A DNA stretch of 64,000 nt from Bacteroidales bacterium (GCA_017550525.1 JAFZOU010000096.1:51443-115442); one strand, 5' to 3'; positions 1 through 9,346 are shown, counted from the stretch's first letter. The notes: a model not told the origin generated them from the letters alone. Made by a program: numbers and translations.

Positions 1-2
1 CC

Positions 3-698
<696 letters not shown>

Positions 699-700
699 CT

Positions 701-728
701 GTCATTTCGAGCGAAGTCGAGAAATCTC
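701..728. repeat. GTCAT...ATCTC palindromic unit (intergenic copy)
   Basis: A 28-bp unit, GTCAT at one end and ATCTC at the other, with partly complementary interior (ATTTC/GAAAT). It fills nearly the whole atpD-atpC gap and ends directly against the atpC ATG, so the atpC leader is made of repeat DNA. Other copies lie in atpG, rnfG and upstream of the TolC gene. Confidence 0.6.
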
Positions 729-974
729 ATGTCAGAACTGACTTTACATATCCTAAGTCCTGAAGGCACGCTGGTAGATGCTTCCGTGTCCCTGGTATCA
801 CTGCCAGGGACTCTGAGTCCTTTCACCGTCCTTCCCGGTCACGCCCCAATAGTCACTTCCCTGGAAAAGGGCAGCGTCCGCTATGTTGAAGATGGTGAAG
901 AGAAGTTCCTTCAGATTACCGGCGGCTTCGCAAGGGTTCAGGACAACACAGTAACCGTCTGCGCAGAGATATGA
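729..974 (+). CDS. atpC: F1Fo ATP synthase epsilon subunit (short form)
   Basis: 81-residue epsilon subunit, part of the central stalk that couples the c-ring to F1. The sequence begins MSELTLHILSPEGTL and carries the LPGHAPIVTSLEKGSVRY core of the N-terminal beta-sandwich domain. The C-terminal two-helix domain that inhibits ATP hydrolysis in longer homologues (about 130-140 residues) is absent. Short epsilon subunits are common in Bacteroidota, so this is probably native and not a truncation. The start ATG follows a palindromic repeat and the stop overlaps the atpB start by 4 bp, suggesting translational coupling. Confidence 0.93.
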   Translation: MSELTLHILSPEGTLVDASVSLVSLPGTLSPFTVLPGHAPIVTSLEKGSVRYVEDGEEKFLQITGGFARVQDNTVTVCAEI

Positions 975-1930
975 TCCTTACCTTCCTCATATCGCTGTTT
1001 CTCCTACAGGAGATCAATGTGTCGGAGATTATCTTTGAGCACATTGGTGATGAGTATGAGTGGCACATTACGGAATGGAAGGGGAAGCCGGTGGCAATTC
1101 CGCTGCCGTGCATAGTGATAGATAAGGGCGTGAAGGTGTTTACGGCGCATCACGCAGAAGAACATGGATACACGTTCAATGAGGACGGAAAGCTTGTGAA
1201 TGCTACTACGGGTAAGCGCCCCGTGGACATTTCCATAACCAAGAACGTGCTGGCCCTTATGATGAGTACGGCGCTCCTTCTTGTCATAATCCTTCTTACG
1301 GCAAGTTGGTATAAAAAGCACGACGCCCTTGAGGAGGCTCCAACGGGCCTTGCGGCCGCCATGGAGCCGCTTGTGATGATGGTGCATGACATGGCAAAGG
1401 AGAATATCGGCCCGGATTACAGGAAGTTCTCCCCTTACCTTTGCATGGCCTTCCTGTGGATCCTTCTCAACAACTTCCTTGGAATCATGCCGTTCTTCCC
1501 GGGCGGGGCCAATCTCACCGGTAACATCGCCATTACCCTTGTTCTGGCCCTCTGCACCTTCTTCACTGTGAATTTCAACGGCACCAGGCACTATTACAAA
1601 GAGATTTTTGCCCCGGAGGTTCCGGGCTTCCTTAAACCCATAATGCCGGTCATTGAGGTGTTCAGCGCCATCATGAAGCCGGTTTCCCTCACCATCCGTC
1701 TTTTTGCCAACATGCTGGCAGGTCATATTATGATACTCAGTATGGTATGTATCATTTTCATAATGGCCAAATACGGCCCGCTCCTTGGCGGAGGAATGAC
1801 GGTTGTGAGCGTGCTCTTCGGGGTGTTCCTGGATGCCCTGGAGTGCCTTGTGGCCTTTATCCAGGCTTATGTTTTCACCATGCTCAGCTCCATTTACATA
1901 GGACTGGCAAGGCAGAAAGAAGAGGAATAA
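971..1930 (+). CDS. atpB: F1Fo ATP synthase subunit a
   Basis: 319-residue membrane subunit forming the ion half-channels next to the c-ring. The essential arginine is in the motif SLTIRLFANMLAGH (Arg about residue 243), and the last helix region contains the conserved AFIQAYVFTMLSSIYIG stretch. The N-terminus has a hydrophobic segment (residues 1-14) and then about 75 polar residues before the first core helix; such an extracytoplasmic extension is typical of Bacteroidota subunit a. The start overlaps atpC by 4 bp (ATGA). Confidence 0.96.
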   Translation: MILTFLISLFLLQEINVSEIIFEHIGDEYEWHITEWKGKPVAIPLPCIVIDKGVKVFTAHHAEEHGYTFNEDGKLVNATTGKRPVDISITKNVLALMMSTALLLVIILLTASWYKKHDALEEAPTGLAAAMEPLVMMVHDMAKENIGPDYRKFSPYLCMAFLWILLNNFLGIMPFFPGGANLTGNIAITLVLALCTFFTVNFNGTRHYYKEIFAPEVPGFLKPIMPVIEVFSAIMKPVSLTIRLFANMLAGHIMILSMVCIIFIMAKYGPLLGGGMTVVSVLFGVFLDALECLVAFIQAYVFTMLSSIYIGLARQKEEE

Positions 1931-1949
1931 ACTTTAAAACTTTGATATT

Positions 1950-2210
1950 ATGATTCTAAGTACATTGATTCTCCAGGCAGCCGCGGGCGCAGCCCTCGGA
2001 AAGGCAGGTGCGGCCCTTGGCGCGGCCATTGCAGCCATCGCCGCCGCTATCGGCATCGGTAAAATCGGCAAATCCACCATGGAAGCCATCGCACGCCAGC
2101 CGGAAAGCGCCGGCAACCTGCGTACCTCCATGATTATCGCCGCCGGTATGGTTGAGGGCGCAGCCCTTTTCGCCATCATTGTAGCACTGCTTGCCATCGT
2201 AATTAAGTAG
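1950..2210 (+). CDS. atpE: F1Fo ATP synthase subunit c
   Basis: 86-residue proteolipid with two transmembrane hairpin helices that oligomerise into the rotor ring. The first helix is Gly/Ala-rich, the polar loop has the hallmark ARQPE (residues 48-52), and the ion-carrying carboxylate is Glu69 in AAGMVEGAALF. The glutamine that marks sodium-binding c subunits is replaced by a hydrophobic residue in the first helix, and no Ser/Thr follows Glu69, so proton coupling is the simpler reading. Located 19 bp after atpB and 2 bp before atpF. Confidence 0.96.
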   Translation: MILSTLILQAAAGAALGKAGAALGAAIAAIAAAIGIGKIGKSTMEAIARQPESAGNLRTSMIIAAGMVEGAALFAIIVALLAIVIK

Positions 2211-2212
2211 CC

Positions 2213-2719
2213 ATGAACCTTGTGACGCCGGATTTCGGCCTTCTCTTCTGGATGGTCGTGATTTTTGGCATTGTGTTTTTCCTCCTTGCAAAGTTCGGTT
2301 TCCCTATTATAACCGACATGGTGGATAAACGCAGCGCCAAGATTGCGCAGTCCCTCAAGGATGCCGATACAATCAAGGCGCAGATGGCTCAGTGGAAAGA
2401 CGAGCAGGCCCGCATGCTGGAGGAAACCCGCAAGGAGCAGACAAATATGATTCGTGAGGCCACGGAAACAAAGGCAAAGATCCTTGCCGAGGCCAAGGCC
2501 CAGGCCAAATCTGAGGCCGATGCAATCATAGCAAACGCAAAGCTCCAGATAGAGGCGGAGAAAGAGAGCGCCCTTAGGGATGTCCGTAAGGAAATAGCCC
2601 TTCTGAGCGTTGAGGTGGCGGAAAAAGTTCTCCGCCACGAACTCCAGGATACCGGCAGCCAGAGGGCTTTCATAGAGTCCCTGGTGGACGAAGCAAATGA
2701 GGCCAGACTTGGATCGTGA
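2213..2719 (+). CDS. atpF: F1Fo ATP synthase subunit b
   Basis: 168-residue peripheral stalk subunit. One N-terminal transmembrane helix (about residues 8-28, FGLLFWMVVIFGIVFFLLAK) is followed by a long, charged, alanine-rich helix expected to dimerise as a coiled coil and bind delta. Length and architecture match bacterial b subunits. It begins 2 bp after atpE, and its stop overlaps the GTG start of atpH by 4 bp. Confidence 0.95.
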   Translation: MNLVTPDFGLLFWMVVIFGIVFFLLAKFGFPIITDMVDKRSAKIAQSLKDADTIKAQMAQWKDEQARMLEETRKEQTNMIREATETKAKILAEAKAQAKSEADAIIANAKLQIEAEKESALRDVRKEIALLSVEVAEKVLRHELQDTGSQRAFIESLVDEANEARLGS

Positions 2720-3276
2720 ACCGTAGCATCGTCATAATCCGCTATGCCACAGCGCTTGTGAAATATGCCCGTGAGAGCGGGCAGGGGGAACTTGTATGCT
2801 CTGAGGCTCAGACCCTTCTTGGTGCCATCCGCACCGTCCCGGAACTCAGGCGTATGGTTACAGCCGCCGATGACGTGGTGTCTCCCTTCGACAAGAAGAA
2901 ACTCCTCCAATCGGCCCTTGGAAACAGGCTCTCCACTGAGATGAGCCGCTTCCTCACCCTCCTTAACCAAAATGGGCGAATGGACCTTGTGGAGGATATC
3001 CTGAGGGATTTTGTAGAGTTCTACCACAGGAGCATCGGCATAAGGAAAGCCCGTCTTACTACTGCGCGTGAGCCGTCGGAACGCCTTCTTCAGCGCCTGA
3101 AGGCCCTTGTGAAGCAAAAGACCGGGGACGATGTAATGATTGAAGTCGAGGTGGACCCTGACCTTGTGGGAGGGTTTGTCTTTGACCTTGACGACTACCT
3201 TCTGGATGCCAGCGTACGGCGCCAGCTGGACCTTATCCGTGAACAGTTTATAGAAAAGAATAGAAGAATTATCTGA
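2716..3276 (+). CDS. atpH: F1Fo ATP synthase delta subunit
   Basis: 186-residue delta (OSCP) subunit joining the peripheral stalk to the top of F1. The N-terminal helical domain ([16 protein letters not shown]...) and the C-terminal segment ending in [17 protein letters not shown] are characteristic; the family signature near [20 protein letters not shown] is present. The start codon is GTG in the sequence GTGA overlapping the atpF stop; no better ATG exists upstream. The stop overlaps the atpA ATG by one base. Confidence 0.94.
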   Translation: MNRSIVIIRYATALVKYARESGQGELVCSEAQTLLGAIRTVPELRRMVTAADDVVSPFDKKKLLQSALGNRLSTEMSRFLTLLNQNGRMDLVEDILRDFVEFYHRSIGIRKARLTTAREPSERLLQRLKALVKQKTGDDVMIEVEVDPDLVGGFVFDLDDYLLDASVRRQLDLIREQFIEKNRRII

Positions 3277-4886
3277 TGAGCGTATCTCTTAAACCAAGCG
3301 AAGTAAGCGACATCCTGCTAAGTCAGCTCAGGGATATGAAAAACGATCTCCAGTTTGAGGAGATCGGAAAGGCCCTTCAGGTGAGTGACGGCGTAGTTCG
3401 CATATATGGCCTTGATCACGCCGAGGCAGGGGAACTCCTTGACTGCGGCGGCGGAGTCATGGCCGTTGTGATGAACCTTGAGGCCGATAACGTGGGTGCC
3501 GTCCTTATGGGCCCCACGGACCACGTGAAGGAAGGAATGCTGGTGCGCCGTACAGGTCGCATCGCCTCCGTGGGGGTGAACGACAGCCTCCTTGGCAGGG
3601 TGATAGACCCTCTTGGCAACCCCCTGGACGGCCTCGGTGCCGTTGGCGGGGAGAAAATAGATATGCCTCTGGAGCGTAAGGCTCCGGGCGTCATCTACCG
3701 CCAGCCGGTTTCAGAGCCTCTCCAGACAGGCCTGAAGGCTATTGATGCAATGATTCCTATCGGCCGCGGTCAGCGTGAGCTCATCATTGGAGACCGCCAG
3801 ACCGGTAAGACAGCTATAGCCATAGATACCATCATCAATCAGAGAAGCGCCTATGAGGCCGGAGACCCCGTGTACTGCATCTATGTGGCCGTGGGCCAGA
3901 AGGGCTCCACGGTGGCTTCCATAGTCCAGACTCTGAGGGAACATAAGGCAATGGACTACACCATTGTGGTGGCTGCTACGGCTGCAGATCCCGCCGCACT
4001 GCAGTATTATGCTCCGTTTGCAGGAGCCGCAATTGGAGAGTACTTCCGTGACACCGGCCGCCACGCCCTTGTGGTGTTCGACGACCTCTCGAAGCAGGCC
4101 GTGGCATACCGTGAGGTGTCTCTGATTTTGAAACGTCCTTCCGGCCGTGAGGCATATCCCGGAGATATTTTCTACCTGCATTCACGCCTTCTTGAGCGCG
4201 CAGCCCGCATCATCGACCAGCAAGAGGTTGCGGCTCAGATGAACGATCTCCCTGAGGCCCTGAAGGACAAGGTGAAGGGCGGAGGATCCCTTACGGCTCT
4301 TCCCATAATCGAGACTCAGGCTGGTGATGTATCGGCCTATATCCCTACAAACGTGATTTCCATCACGGACGGTCAGATTTACCTGGAGCAGGCGCTATTC
4401 AACCAGGGCGTACGTCCCGCAATCAATGTGGGTATATCCGTGTCCCGTGTAGGTGGCAGCGCCCAGGTGAAGTCCATGAAGAAGGTGGCAGGTACACTTA
4501 AGATAGACCAGGCCCAGTGGGCGGAGCTTGAGGCCTTCTCAAAGTTCTCGTCCGATGTTGATAAAGTAACTGAACTTGCTCTGGATAAGGGTAGGAAGAA
4601 CAATCAGCTCCTTATCCAGCCCCAGTACAGCCCCATGCCGGTAGGGGAGCAGGTGGCGGTGCTCTACTGCGGCACGCACGGCCTTATGAGGGACATTCCA
4701 GTCTCCTCTGTCCGCGCCTTCCAGGACGCCTTCCTTGACCGCCTCCGCGCCACGCACTCTTCTGATGTCCTTGCCCCTCTTGGAGAAGGCAAACTTACCC
4801 CTGAGATTGAAAAGATCCTCTCAGACACGGCCGAATCAGTAATTATGGGCCTGGCAGATAAGTGGTTGAGTATAAGTGAATTATGA
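3276..4886 (+). CDS. atpA: F1Fo ATP synthase alpha subunit
   Basis: 536-residue regulatory nucleotide-binding F1 subunit. Walker A is GDRQTGKT (residues 172-179), the beta-barrel domain precedes it, and the arginine-finger region appears as [14 protein letters not shown]. Full length for the family, with no internal anomaly. Translation is probably coupled to atpH through the TGATG overlap. A 73-bp gap without obvious structure separates it from atpG, the only real spacer in this part of the operon. Confidence 0.97.
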   Translation: MSVSLKPSEVSDILLSQLRDMKNDLQFEEIGKALQVSDGVVRIYGLDHAEAGELLDCGGGVMAVVMNLEADNVGAVLMGPTDHVKEGMLVRRTGRIASVGVNDSLLGRVIDPLGNPLDGLGAVGGEKIDMPLERKAPGVIYRQPVSEPLQTGLKAIDAMIPIGRGQRELIIGDRQTGKTAIAIDTIINQRSAYEAGDPVYCIYVAVGQKGSTVASIVQTLREHKAMDYTIVVAATAADPAALQYYAPFAGAAIGEYFRDTGRHALVVFDDLSKQAVAYREVSLILKRPSGREAYPGDIFYLHSRLLERAARIIDQQEVAAQMNDLPEALKDKVKGGGSLTALPIIETQAGDVSAYIPTNVISITDGQIYLEQALFNQGVRPAINVGISVSRVGGSAQVKSMKKVAGTLKIDQAQWAELEAFSKFSSDVDKVTELALDKGRKNNQLLIQPQYSPMPVGEQVAVLYCGTHGLMRDIPVSSVRAFQDAFLDRLRATHSSDVLAPLGEGKLTPEIEKILSDTAESVIMGLADKWLSISEL

Positions 4887-4959
4887 AAATATGGTTGTGC
4901 ATATTGTCAAACCTGATTAATGTAAAGTATTGACTATAAGTTAGATAAGCGCCAGGGCC

Positions 4960-5883
4960 ATGCCAACGTTAAAGGAAATAAAGGGCCGGATAGGGTCTGT
5001 GAAGAGTACGCTGAAGATAACATCGGCGATGAAGCTGGTGTCATCGGCCAAACTGCGTAAGGCACAGAATGCAATTGCGGCTATGAGACCTTATGAGGAG
5101 GCGCTGCAAAAGATGCTGGCGATGGCTCAGGGTGCAGGTAACGTGCCCGGAAATGTCCCGTTACCTTCAAAAATGGCCGATTTTGCGGGTAACGTGCTGG
5201 AAAAAGTCCCGTCACCTGCAGTGATTGTGGCAATAGCGTCCAACTCTTCCCTTTGCGGCGGGTTCAATGCCAATGTGATTGCCAAGGTTAGGTCCGTTCG
5301 CCGTTCAGGTGACGTGGTGTATTCCATCGGCCGTAAGATGGCCGATGCAATGGCCCGTGACGGGTTCCGTTCCCCTAAGGATTACTCATCCCTTTCAGAG
5401 CATCCGGCATACGCAGAGGCTGCGGCGCTTGTGGAGAAGCTCTCAGAAGACTTCTATGATGGTAGGATAAGCGGCGTGACGCTTGTGTACACGCACTTTG
5501 TGTCCACTTCCAGGCAGGTTCCGGTGGCTGAGCGCCTGCTGCCGGTGGAGACCCCCGATCGAGTCGGGGGTGACGAGGAGGCCGTCATACCCGGCCCATC
5601 CTCAGTCATACCCGCCCCCGACCGGGTATCCGAGGCCATCCTGGAGCCATCGGCCCGGGAACTTCTGGAGGCCCTGCTTCCCCGTACACTGAAACTGAAA
5701 CTTTACGCGGCGCTCCTTGACAGCGCGGCGGCGGAACATGCGGCCCGCACGGTTGCCATGCAAACGGCAACTGACAATGCAGAGGACCTGCTTTCCGAAC
5801 TTACTCTGCAGTACAACAAGGGCCGTCAGCAGAAGATTACGTCGGAAATCCTGGACCTCGCTGGAGGCCAGGCCGCCGAATAA
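4960..5883 (+). CDS. atpG: F1Fo ATP synthase gamma subunit with two in-frame repeat-derived segments
   Basis: 307-residue central shaft of F1. The N-terminal helix (KEIKGRIGSVKSTLKITSAM) and the C-terminal helix (ASEHAARTVAMQTATDNAEDLLSEL-type region, here AAAEHAARTVAMQTATDNAE) are canonical, as is SNSSLCGGFNANVI. Two stretches are not: residues about 58-87 (GNVPGNVPLP...GNVLEKVPSP) and about 197-225 (TPDRVGGDEEAVIPGPSSVI...), both encoded by inverted-repeat DNA. They fall in surface loops that vary in length among gamma subunits, so the protein is probably functional. The ATG follows a 73-bp gap after atpA. Confidence 0.95.
   Translation: MPTLKEIKGRIGSVKSTLKITSAMKLVSSAKLRKAQNAIAAMRPYEEALQKMLAMAQGAGNVPGNVPLPSKMADFAGNVLEKVPSPAVIVAIASNSSLCGGFNANVIAKVRSVRRSGDVVYSIGRKMADAMARDGFRSPKDYSSLSEHPAYAEAAALVEKLSEDFYDGRISGVTLVYTHFVSTSRQVPVAERLLPVETPDRVGGDEEAVIPGPSSVIPAPDRVSEAILEPSARELLEALLPRTLKLKLYAALLDSAAAEHAARTVAMQTATDNAEDLLSELTLQYNKGRQQKITSEILDLAGGQAAE
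5133..5220. repeat. Nested hairpin pair inside atpG (first insertion)
   Basis: Two related hairpin units, 5137-5165 and 5187-5216, each beginning GGTAACGTGC and ending GTCCCGT(T/C)ACC; the first closes as GGTAACG/CGTTACC. Outer arms TGCAGGT (5133-5139) and ACCTGCA (5214-5220) enclose both. The whole stretch is read in frame within the gamma subunit, upstream of the conserved CGGFN region. Confidence 0.6.
5548..5634. repeat. Two opposed GTCAT...ATCTC palindromic units inside atpG (second insertion)
   Basis: Unit 1 (5548-5574, reverse orientation) is a hairpin with arms ACCCCCGA/TCGGGGGT around a 5-nt loop. Unit 2 (5605-5634) has arms ATACCCG/CGGGTAT. An extra half unit GTCATACCCG lies at 5584-5593. 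The ends match the unit seen at 701-728 and 31045-31101. All are in frame without stop codons. Confidence 0.72.
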
Positions 5884-5903
5884 GACTAGACTAACCACAT
5901 AAA

Positions 5904-6836
5904 ATGAAAAACATTCTCGAAATTCTGAAAACCTGGAAATTCTGGAAGGAACTGTTCATAATGACTGCCGGTATGACCATAGCGGCAGCGGCTGTGTACT
6001 ACTTCCTTATGCCTTCAAAACTTGTTGTAGGTTCCATCACGGGTCTTTCCATCGTGATTGGAAAACTGCTGAATATGGCGGGTATCGGCATCAGGGTGTC
6101 GCAGGTGATTGTTATAATCAATGCTATCCTTCTGGTGCTGGCCTGGATTCTCATCGGTAAGGAATTCGGCGCCAAGACCGTTTACACGGCACTTATCCTT
6201 GGTCCGCTGGTGGATTTCTGGGAGAAGGTGCTGCCCATAGAACGCCTTCTGGAGCCGGGGCAGATGTCCCTTATGAACGACCCCTGGTTCGACCTCCTTT
6301 GTTTTGTGCTTATCCTCAGTGCTTCCCAGACCATCCTGTTTCATATAAATGCATCAACGGGAGGGCTGGATATCCTGGCAAAGATTGTGAACAAGTACAT
6401 GCACGTTGATATCGGCACATCAGTTTCCGTTGCCGGAGCCATCATCTGCTGCACGGCGTTCGCCATCAACCCGTTCAGGCTGGTTGTAATCGGCCTTATC
6501 GGAACCTGGATCAACGGCATTGCGCTGGATTATTTCACCGCGGGCCTTAACCGCAGAAAGAGGGTGTGCATCATTTCCTCTCAGTACGAGCGTCTGCGCA
6601 AGTACATCATCGAGGACCTTGAGCGAGGCTGCTCACTGTACAACGTAACCGGCGGCTATAATGGCCATCAGAACGTTGAGATCCAGGCCCTCCTGACCCA
6701 GGATGAGTTTGCCCATCTTATGGATTATATGAAGAAGAACGACATCCACGGATTCATCACCGCCGGCAATGTGAGCGAAATTTACGGTGACTGGCACAAA
6801 AAAACTCGTAAAAAGAAGAGTTTGGCACAGAATTAG
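5904..6836 (+). CDS. YitT family membrane protein with C-terminal DUF2179 domain
   Basis: 310 residues. Five or so hydrophobic helices occupy residues 15-215, with the YitT-type motif LMPSKLVVGSITGLSIVIGK near the N-terminus and the STGGLDILAKIVNKY stretch in the middle. The last about 85 residues (RKRVCIISSQYERLRKYIIE...) form the soluble DUF2179 domain found behind YitT membrane regions. Function of the family is not settled; transport has been suggested. It follows atpG by 20 bp on the same strand but is not a known ATP synthase component. Two hairpins downstream probably end transcription. Confidence 0.88.
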   Translation: MKNILEILKTWKFWKELFIMTAGMTIAAAAVYYFLMPSKLVVGSITGLSIVIGKLLNMAGIGIRVSQVIVIINAILLVLAWILIGKEFGAKTVYTALILGPLVDFWEKVLPIERLLEPGQMSLMNDPWFDLLCFVLILSASQTILFHINASTGGLDILAKIVNKYMHVDIGTSVSVAGAIICCTAFAINPFRLVVIGLIGTWINGIALDYFTAGLNRRKRVCIISSQYERLRKYIIEDLERGCSLYNVTGGYNGHQNVEIQALLTQDEFAHLMDYMKKNDIHGFITAGNVSEIYGDWHKKTRKKKSLAQN

Positions 6837-6843
6837 ATATAAG

Positions 6844-6920
6844 AGGTATCAGACATAAATATTGATACCTTACCATATACCCGCCGCCAATTGTGAAATT
6901 CGCGTGCGGGTTTCTTTTTT
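6844..6920 (+). terminator. Double hairpin ending the atp-yitT transcript
   Basis: First stem AGGTATCA (6844-6851) with TGATACCT (6863-6870). A second hairpin, CCCGC (6880-6884) with GCGGG (6906-6910), is followed at once by TTTCTTTTTT (6911-6920), a classical intrinsic terminator layout. Confidence 0.65.
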
Positions 6921-6947
6921 GCCTTTGCGCTATGCCGCCGTATTTAA

Positions 6948-7065
6948 TGCCGATGCGGTGGGGCTTAACTCGCTTACTGTCAGTCGCTTACACAATCGTT
7001 TGGGATTACTGGTAATCCCAAAGAACTCCACAACTAACTGTGTATCAGTCGTTTGGCTTCCACTG
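6948..7065. repeat. Nested-palindrome element A1 (left array)
   Basis: About 118 bp. Outer imperfect arms GTGGGGCTTAAC (6957-6968) and GTTTGGCTTCCAC (7051-7063) enclose a small dyad ACTGTCAGT and a near-perfect central palindrome with arms TTTGGGATTAC (6999-7009) and GTAATCCCAAA (7012-7022), then CACA/TGTG. The first 20 bases match element A5 at 33498 almost exactly. Together with what follows up to 7330 it fills the 529-bp gap before the MFS gene. Confidence 0.65.
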
Positions 7066-7077
7066 GTTCGGGGGGCT

Positions 7078-7163
7078 GGACCTGGTCCACCACATTCTTG
7101 GACCTGGTCCACCGCCTTGCAACCTGACTGCTGTCCTGCTGACCGCATTCTTGGACCTGGTCC
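7078..7163. repeat. Three copies of GGACCTGGTCC (left array)
   Basis: The 11-bp dyad GGACC-T-GGTCC occurs at 7078-7088, 7100-7110 and 7153-7163, each followed by ACC. The same three-copy group appears in reverse complement at 9553-9607 on the far side of the MFS/HAD genes. Confidence 0.75.
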
Positions 7164-7196
7164 ACCGCCTCGTGACCTGGCGGCAGTCCTGCCTCA

Positions 7197-7330
7197 GCCG
7201 TGTTGACAGCTAGAACGCCTAGAATGAGGTTTTTGTGTCAACACGGCAAAGAAATCGGTCCAAAACGCCAAAAACGTTGCCGTGTGGGCACCGGAATCGG
7301 CCACAGGAGCGTTTTACGTGTCAACACGGC
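7197..7330. repeat. GCCGTGTTGACA/TGTCAACACGGC hairpin array (left copy)
   Basis: Arm GCCGTGTTGACA (7197-7208) pairs perfectly with TGTCAACACGGC (7236-7247). A half arm GCCGTGT (7279-7285) is followed by a spacer starting GGAATCGGCCACAGGAGC (7293) and a third arm TGTCAACACGGC (7319-7330). The stretch 7153-7330 is about 93% identical by hand alignment to the reverse complement of 9386-9563. It could act as a terminator for the MFS gene or as a recombination substrate. Confidence 0.75.
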
Positions 7331-7365
7331 AAAGGGCGAACATCACGGAAACCGCCCTTCCAAAC

Positions 7366-8718
7366 CTATTTCCGCAGGTATTTCCACCCTATGACCGGCA
7401 GGGTGAAGGCCAGGAGGCATGCGGCTATCCAGAAGATGGATACCGGTGCAAAGTTGTAGGCCCCAGCAACGGTGTTCCCCTCAATTAGGAAGCCGCTCAC
7501 AACGCTCTGAAGGCCGGCAGCTGCATAACTGGAGATTCCCACTATACCAAGCGCCGCGCCGGTAGCTTTGCGGGGCACGAAGTCCAAAGCCATGAGCCCG
7601 GCCACAATGCAGAAAACCACGCTGAAGGCAAAGCTGAACAGGGCCACAAAGGCCATGTTGCCCCAGAAACCGCCTCCAAGGAACAGGAACGCAGCCAGTG
7701 AGCACACGGCAAGGATGCCAGAAACCACCACCGGCCTTACACGGTTGCCTCTGAGAAGGACATCCGATATCCACCCTGCGGCAAGGTTACCCGCCACGCC
7801 AAAAATCTCGGCCAGGCCAATCACCTGCGTAGCTCTCTCAAGGGAGAAGCCCTTCTGCTTCTGGAGGAACAGCACGCCCCAGTCGGAGACCGCGTGCTGA
7901 GTCACGTACAAAAATGCCGTGGAGATGGCTATGACCCAGATTCCGGGATGTTTGAACACCCATTTCTGGAGTTCCCGCGTTGGTTTTTTGTCAAGGGGCC
8001 GGGTTTCTTCTCCGGAGAGTTCCTGGACGGAAGGGAGGCCCTGGCTTTCGGGGGTATCGGCAATGAAAATGAGGGACACGGCTAGGCCGATAATCCCCGC
8101 CACCGCGGCAGCCATAAATCCCCACTGCCAACCCGCTGCGGCAACGATAAAGCCCGTCATCATCATTGAGAGGGCCTTTCCAAGCTGAGGGGTGGAGGAG
8201 AAGATGCTGTAGTATCGGCCCCTCATGGAGAGGGGAAACCAGCGGGAGAGGCTGATTGTTCCGGGCGGGGAGCCCATAGACTGCATCCAGCCGTTGATGC
8301 CCCAGAGGAGGGTGAAGGTAACCAACATCACAATGGAGCCAAAGCCCAGAGGGCCTTGCAGGAGGCCCATCAGCCCAAGAATCAGGTTGACTGCGGCCGA
8401 TATCCCTATGCCCACCGCCATGAACCGGCGGATGTTGCAATAATCGGCAATGAAGCCGTTGAGGAATTTCCCCACCGCGTAGACAAAGTAGAATGCGGAT
8501 CCTATGATGCCAAGCTGCCCCGCCGAAAGCACGCCTCCGTCAATGAGCGGCTGCTTCACCACGCCAAGGGTCATCCGGCATACATAATATAATGTATAGG
8601 CCACGGTGACGCCCCAGAATGTGCGGCTCCTCAGGCGCCTGTATGTGGCGTCCACCTCACCTGACGGCACTTTTGCTGCCGACGGCTTGCTTATGCGGAA
8701 GTGACTATAGAGGGACAT
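7366..8718 (-). CDS. MFS transporter, organophosphate:phosphate antiporter type (UhpC/GlpT-like)
   Basis: 450 residues with about twelve hydrophobic helices. The N-terminal region WGVTVAYTLYYVCRMTLGVVK and the stretch WGINGWMQSMGSPPGTISLSRWF are characteristic of the OPA family (GlpT, UhpT, UhpC), which exchange phosphorylated sugars or glycerol-3-phosphate for phosphate or sense them. The exact substrate cannot be read from sequence. It starts 2 bp after the HAD phosphatase gene, so both form one transcript; transporter plus phosphatase suggests uptake and dephosphorylation of a sugar phosphate. The two genes stand alone between mirrored repeat arrays. Confidence 0.85.
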   Translation of the reverse strand: MSLYSHFRISKPSAAKVPSGEVDATYRRLRSRTFWGVTVAYTLYYVCRMTLGVVKQPLIDGGVLSAGQLGIIGSAFYFVYAVGKFLNGFIADYCNIRRFMAVGIGISAAVNLILGLMGLLQGPLGFGSIVMLVTFTLLWGINGWMQSMGSPPGTISLSRWFPLSMRGRYYSIFSSTPQLGKALSMMMTGFIVAAAGWQWGFMAAAVAGIIGLAVSLIFIADTPESQGLPSVQELSGEETRPLDKKPTRELQKWVFKHPGIWVIAISTAFLYVTQHAVSDWGVLFLQKQKGFSLERATQVIGLAEIFGVAGNLAAGWISDVLLRGNRVRPVVVSGILAVCSLAAFLFLGGGFWGNMAFVALFSFAFSVVFCIVAGLMALDFVPRKATGAALGIVGISSYAAAGLQSVVSGFLIEGNTVAGAYNFAPVSIFWIAACLLAFTLPVIGWKYLRK

Positions 8719-8720
8719 TT

Positions 8721-9335
8721 CTAGCAGTCTGAGAGTAGAAGGCCAAGATCCGTTCCGGGATTGTAGAGGCGGGCATCCAGGCCTACCGCCCTGGCGCCGT
8801 CTACGTTGGCCTTGTTGTCATCTATGAAAAGGATCTCCTGCGGAGGCAGACCAATCCTCTGGATCACGTACCGGTAGAACTCCGGGGCCGGTTTCATAAG
8901 CTTAAGGTCTGACGATATGAACTGACCCTTGAATGTTTCATCGGGGTCCAGCCCGTTGTCCTTCAGTATCCTGAGGCAGTGCCTCATGGAGATTGGATTG
9001 TTGTTGGAAAGAAGGTAGAGAGGGTACTTCCCCTTAAGGTCTTTCACTGCCTGGACAGTACGGGGATCCATCTTTCTGTCCAGAAGTTCCCCCATGGCGT
9101 ACTCCACATCCTGAGGCTTTGTTCCGGGGCGGGACTCTGCAATGACAAGATCCTTGAAGTGCTGCTCGCTGAGGCGGCCACCCTCCAGCTCCCCGTAAAT
9201 ACCCTTCTGGTGATAAGGGTCCAGGAGCTCAGTGATTCTTTCAAAGCCAAGGGTGGAGCGGAATGCTTCTATGCATCTGCTCATATTGAGGCCGATAAGT
9301 ACCCCACCTATGTCAAATACTATTGCTTTAGGCAT
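8721..9335 (-). CDS. HAD-superfamily phosphatase (subfamily IA-like)
   Basis: 204 residues. Motif I is VFDIGGVLIGL near the N-terminus: the nucleophile Asp is present but the usual second Asp (general acid, D+2) is Gly, as in the glucose-1-phosphatase-like and some other HAD groups. Motif II is YLLSNNNPIS, and motif IV is LFIDDNKANVDGARAVGL with the metal-binding acid pair. The cap region lies between. Likely hydrolyses a small phosphorylated metabolite. A TACCTTTG promoter lies 11 bp upstream, and the MFS gene follows 2 bp downstream. Confidence 0.8.
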   Translation of the reverse strand: MPKAIVFDIGGVLIGLNMSRCIEAFRSTLGFERITELLDPYHQKGIYGELEGGRLSEQHFKDLVIAESRPGTKPQDVEYAMGELLDRKMDPRTVQAVKDLKGKYPLYLLSNNNPISMRHCLRILKDNGLDPDETFKGQFISSDLKLMKPAPEFYRYVIQRIGLPPQEILFIDDNKANVDGARAVGLDARLYNPGTDLGLLLSDC

Positions 9336-9346
9336 AATTCAGTGCA

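Noticed and set aside
1950-2210. Sodium-binding c-ring, given the Rnf complex
   Set aside because: The key Gln of the first helix and the Ser/Thr after the Glu are absent; proton binding fits better.
6862-7206. Small plus-strand frame in the repeat array before the MFS gene
   Set aside because: It is composed of repeat DNA, with no start context or protein-like pattern.
7197-7330. Possible CRISPR array from repeated 12-mers
   Set aside because: The copies alternate in orientation, spacers differ in length, one spacer is conserved between loci, and no cas gene is nearby.
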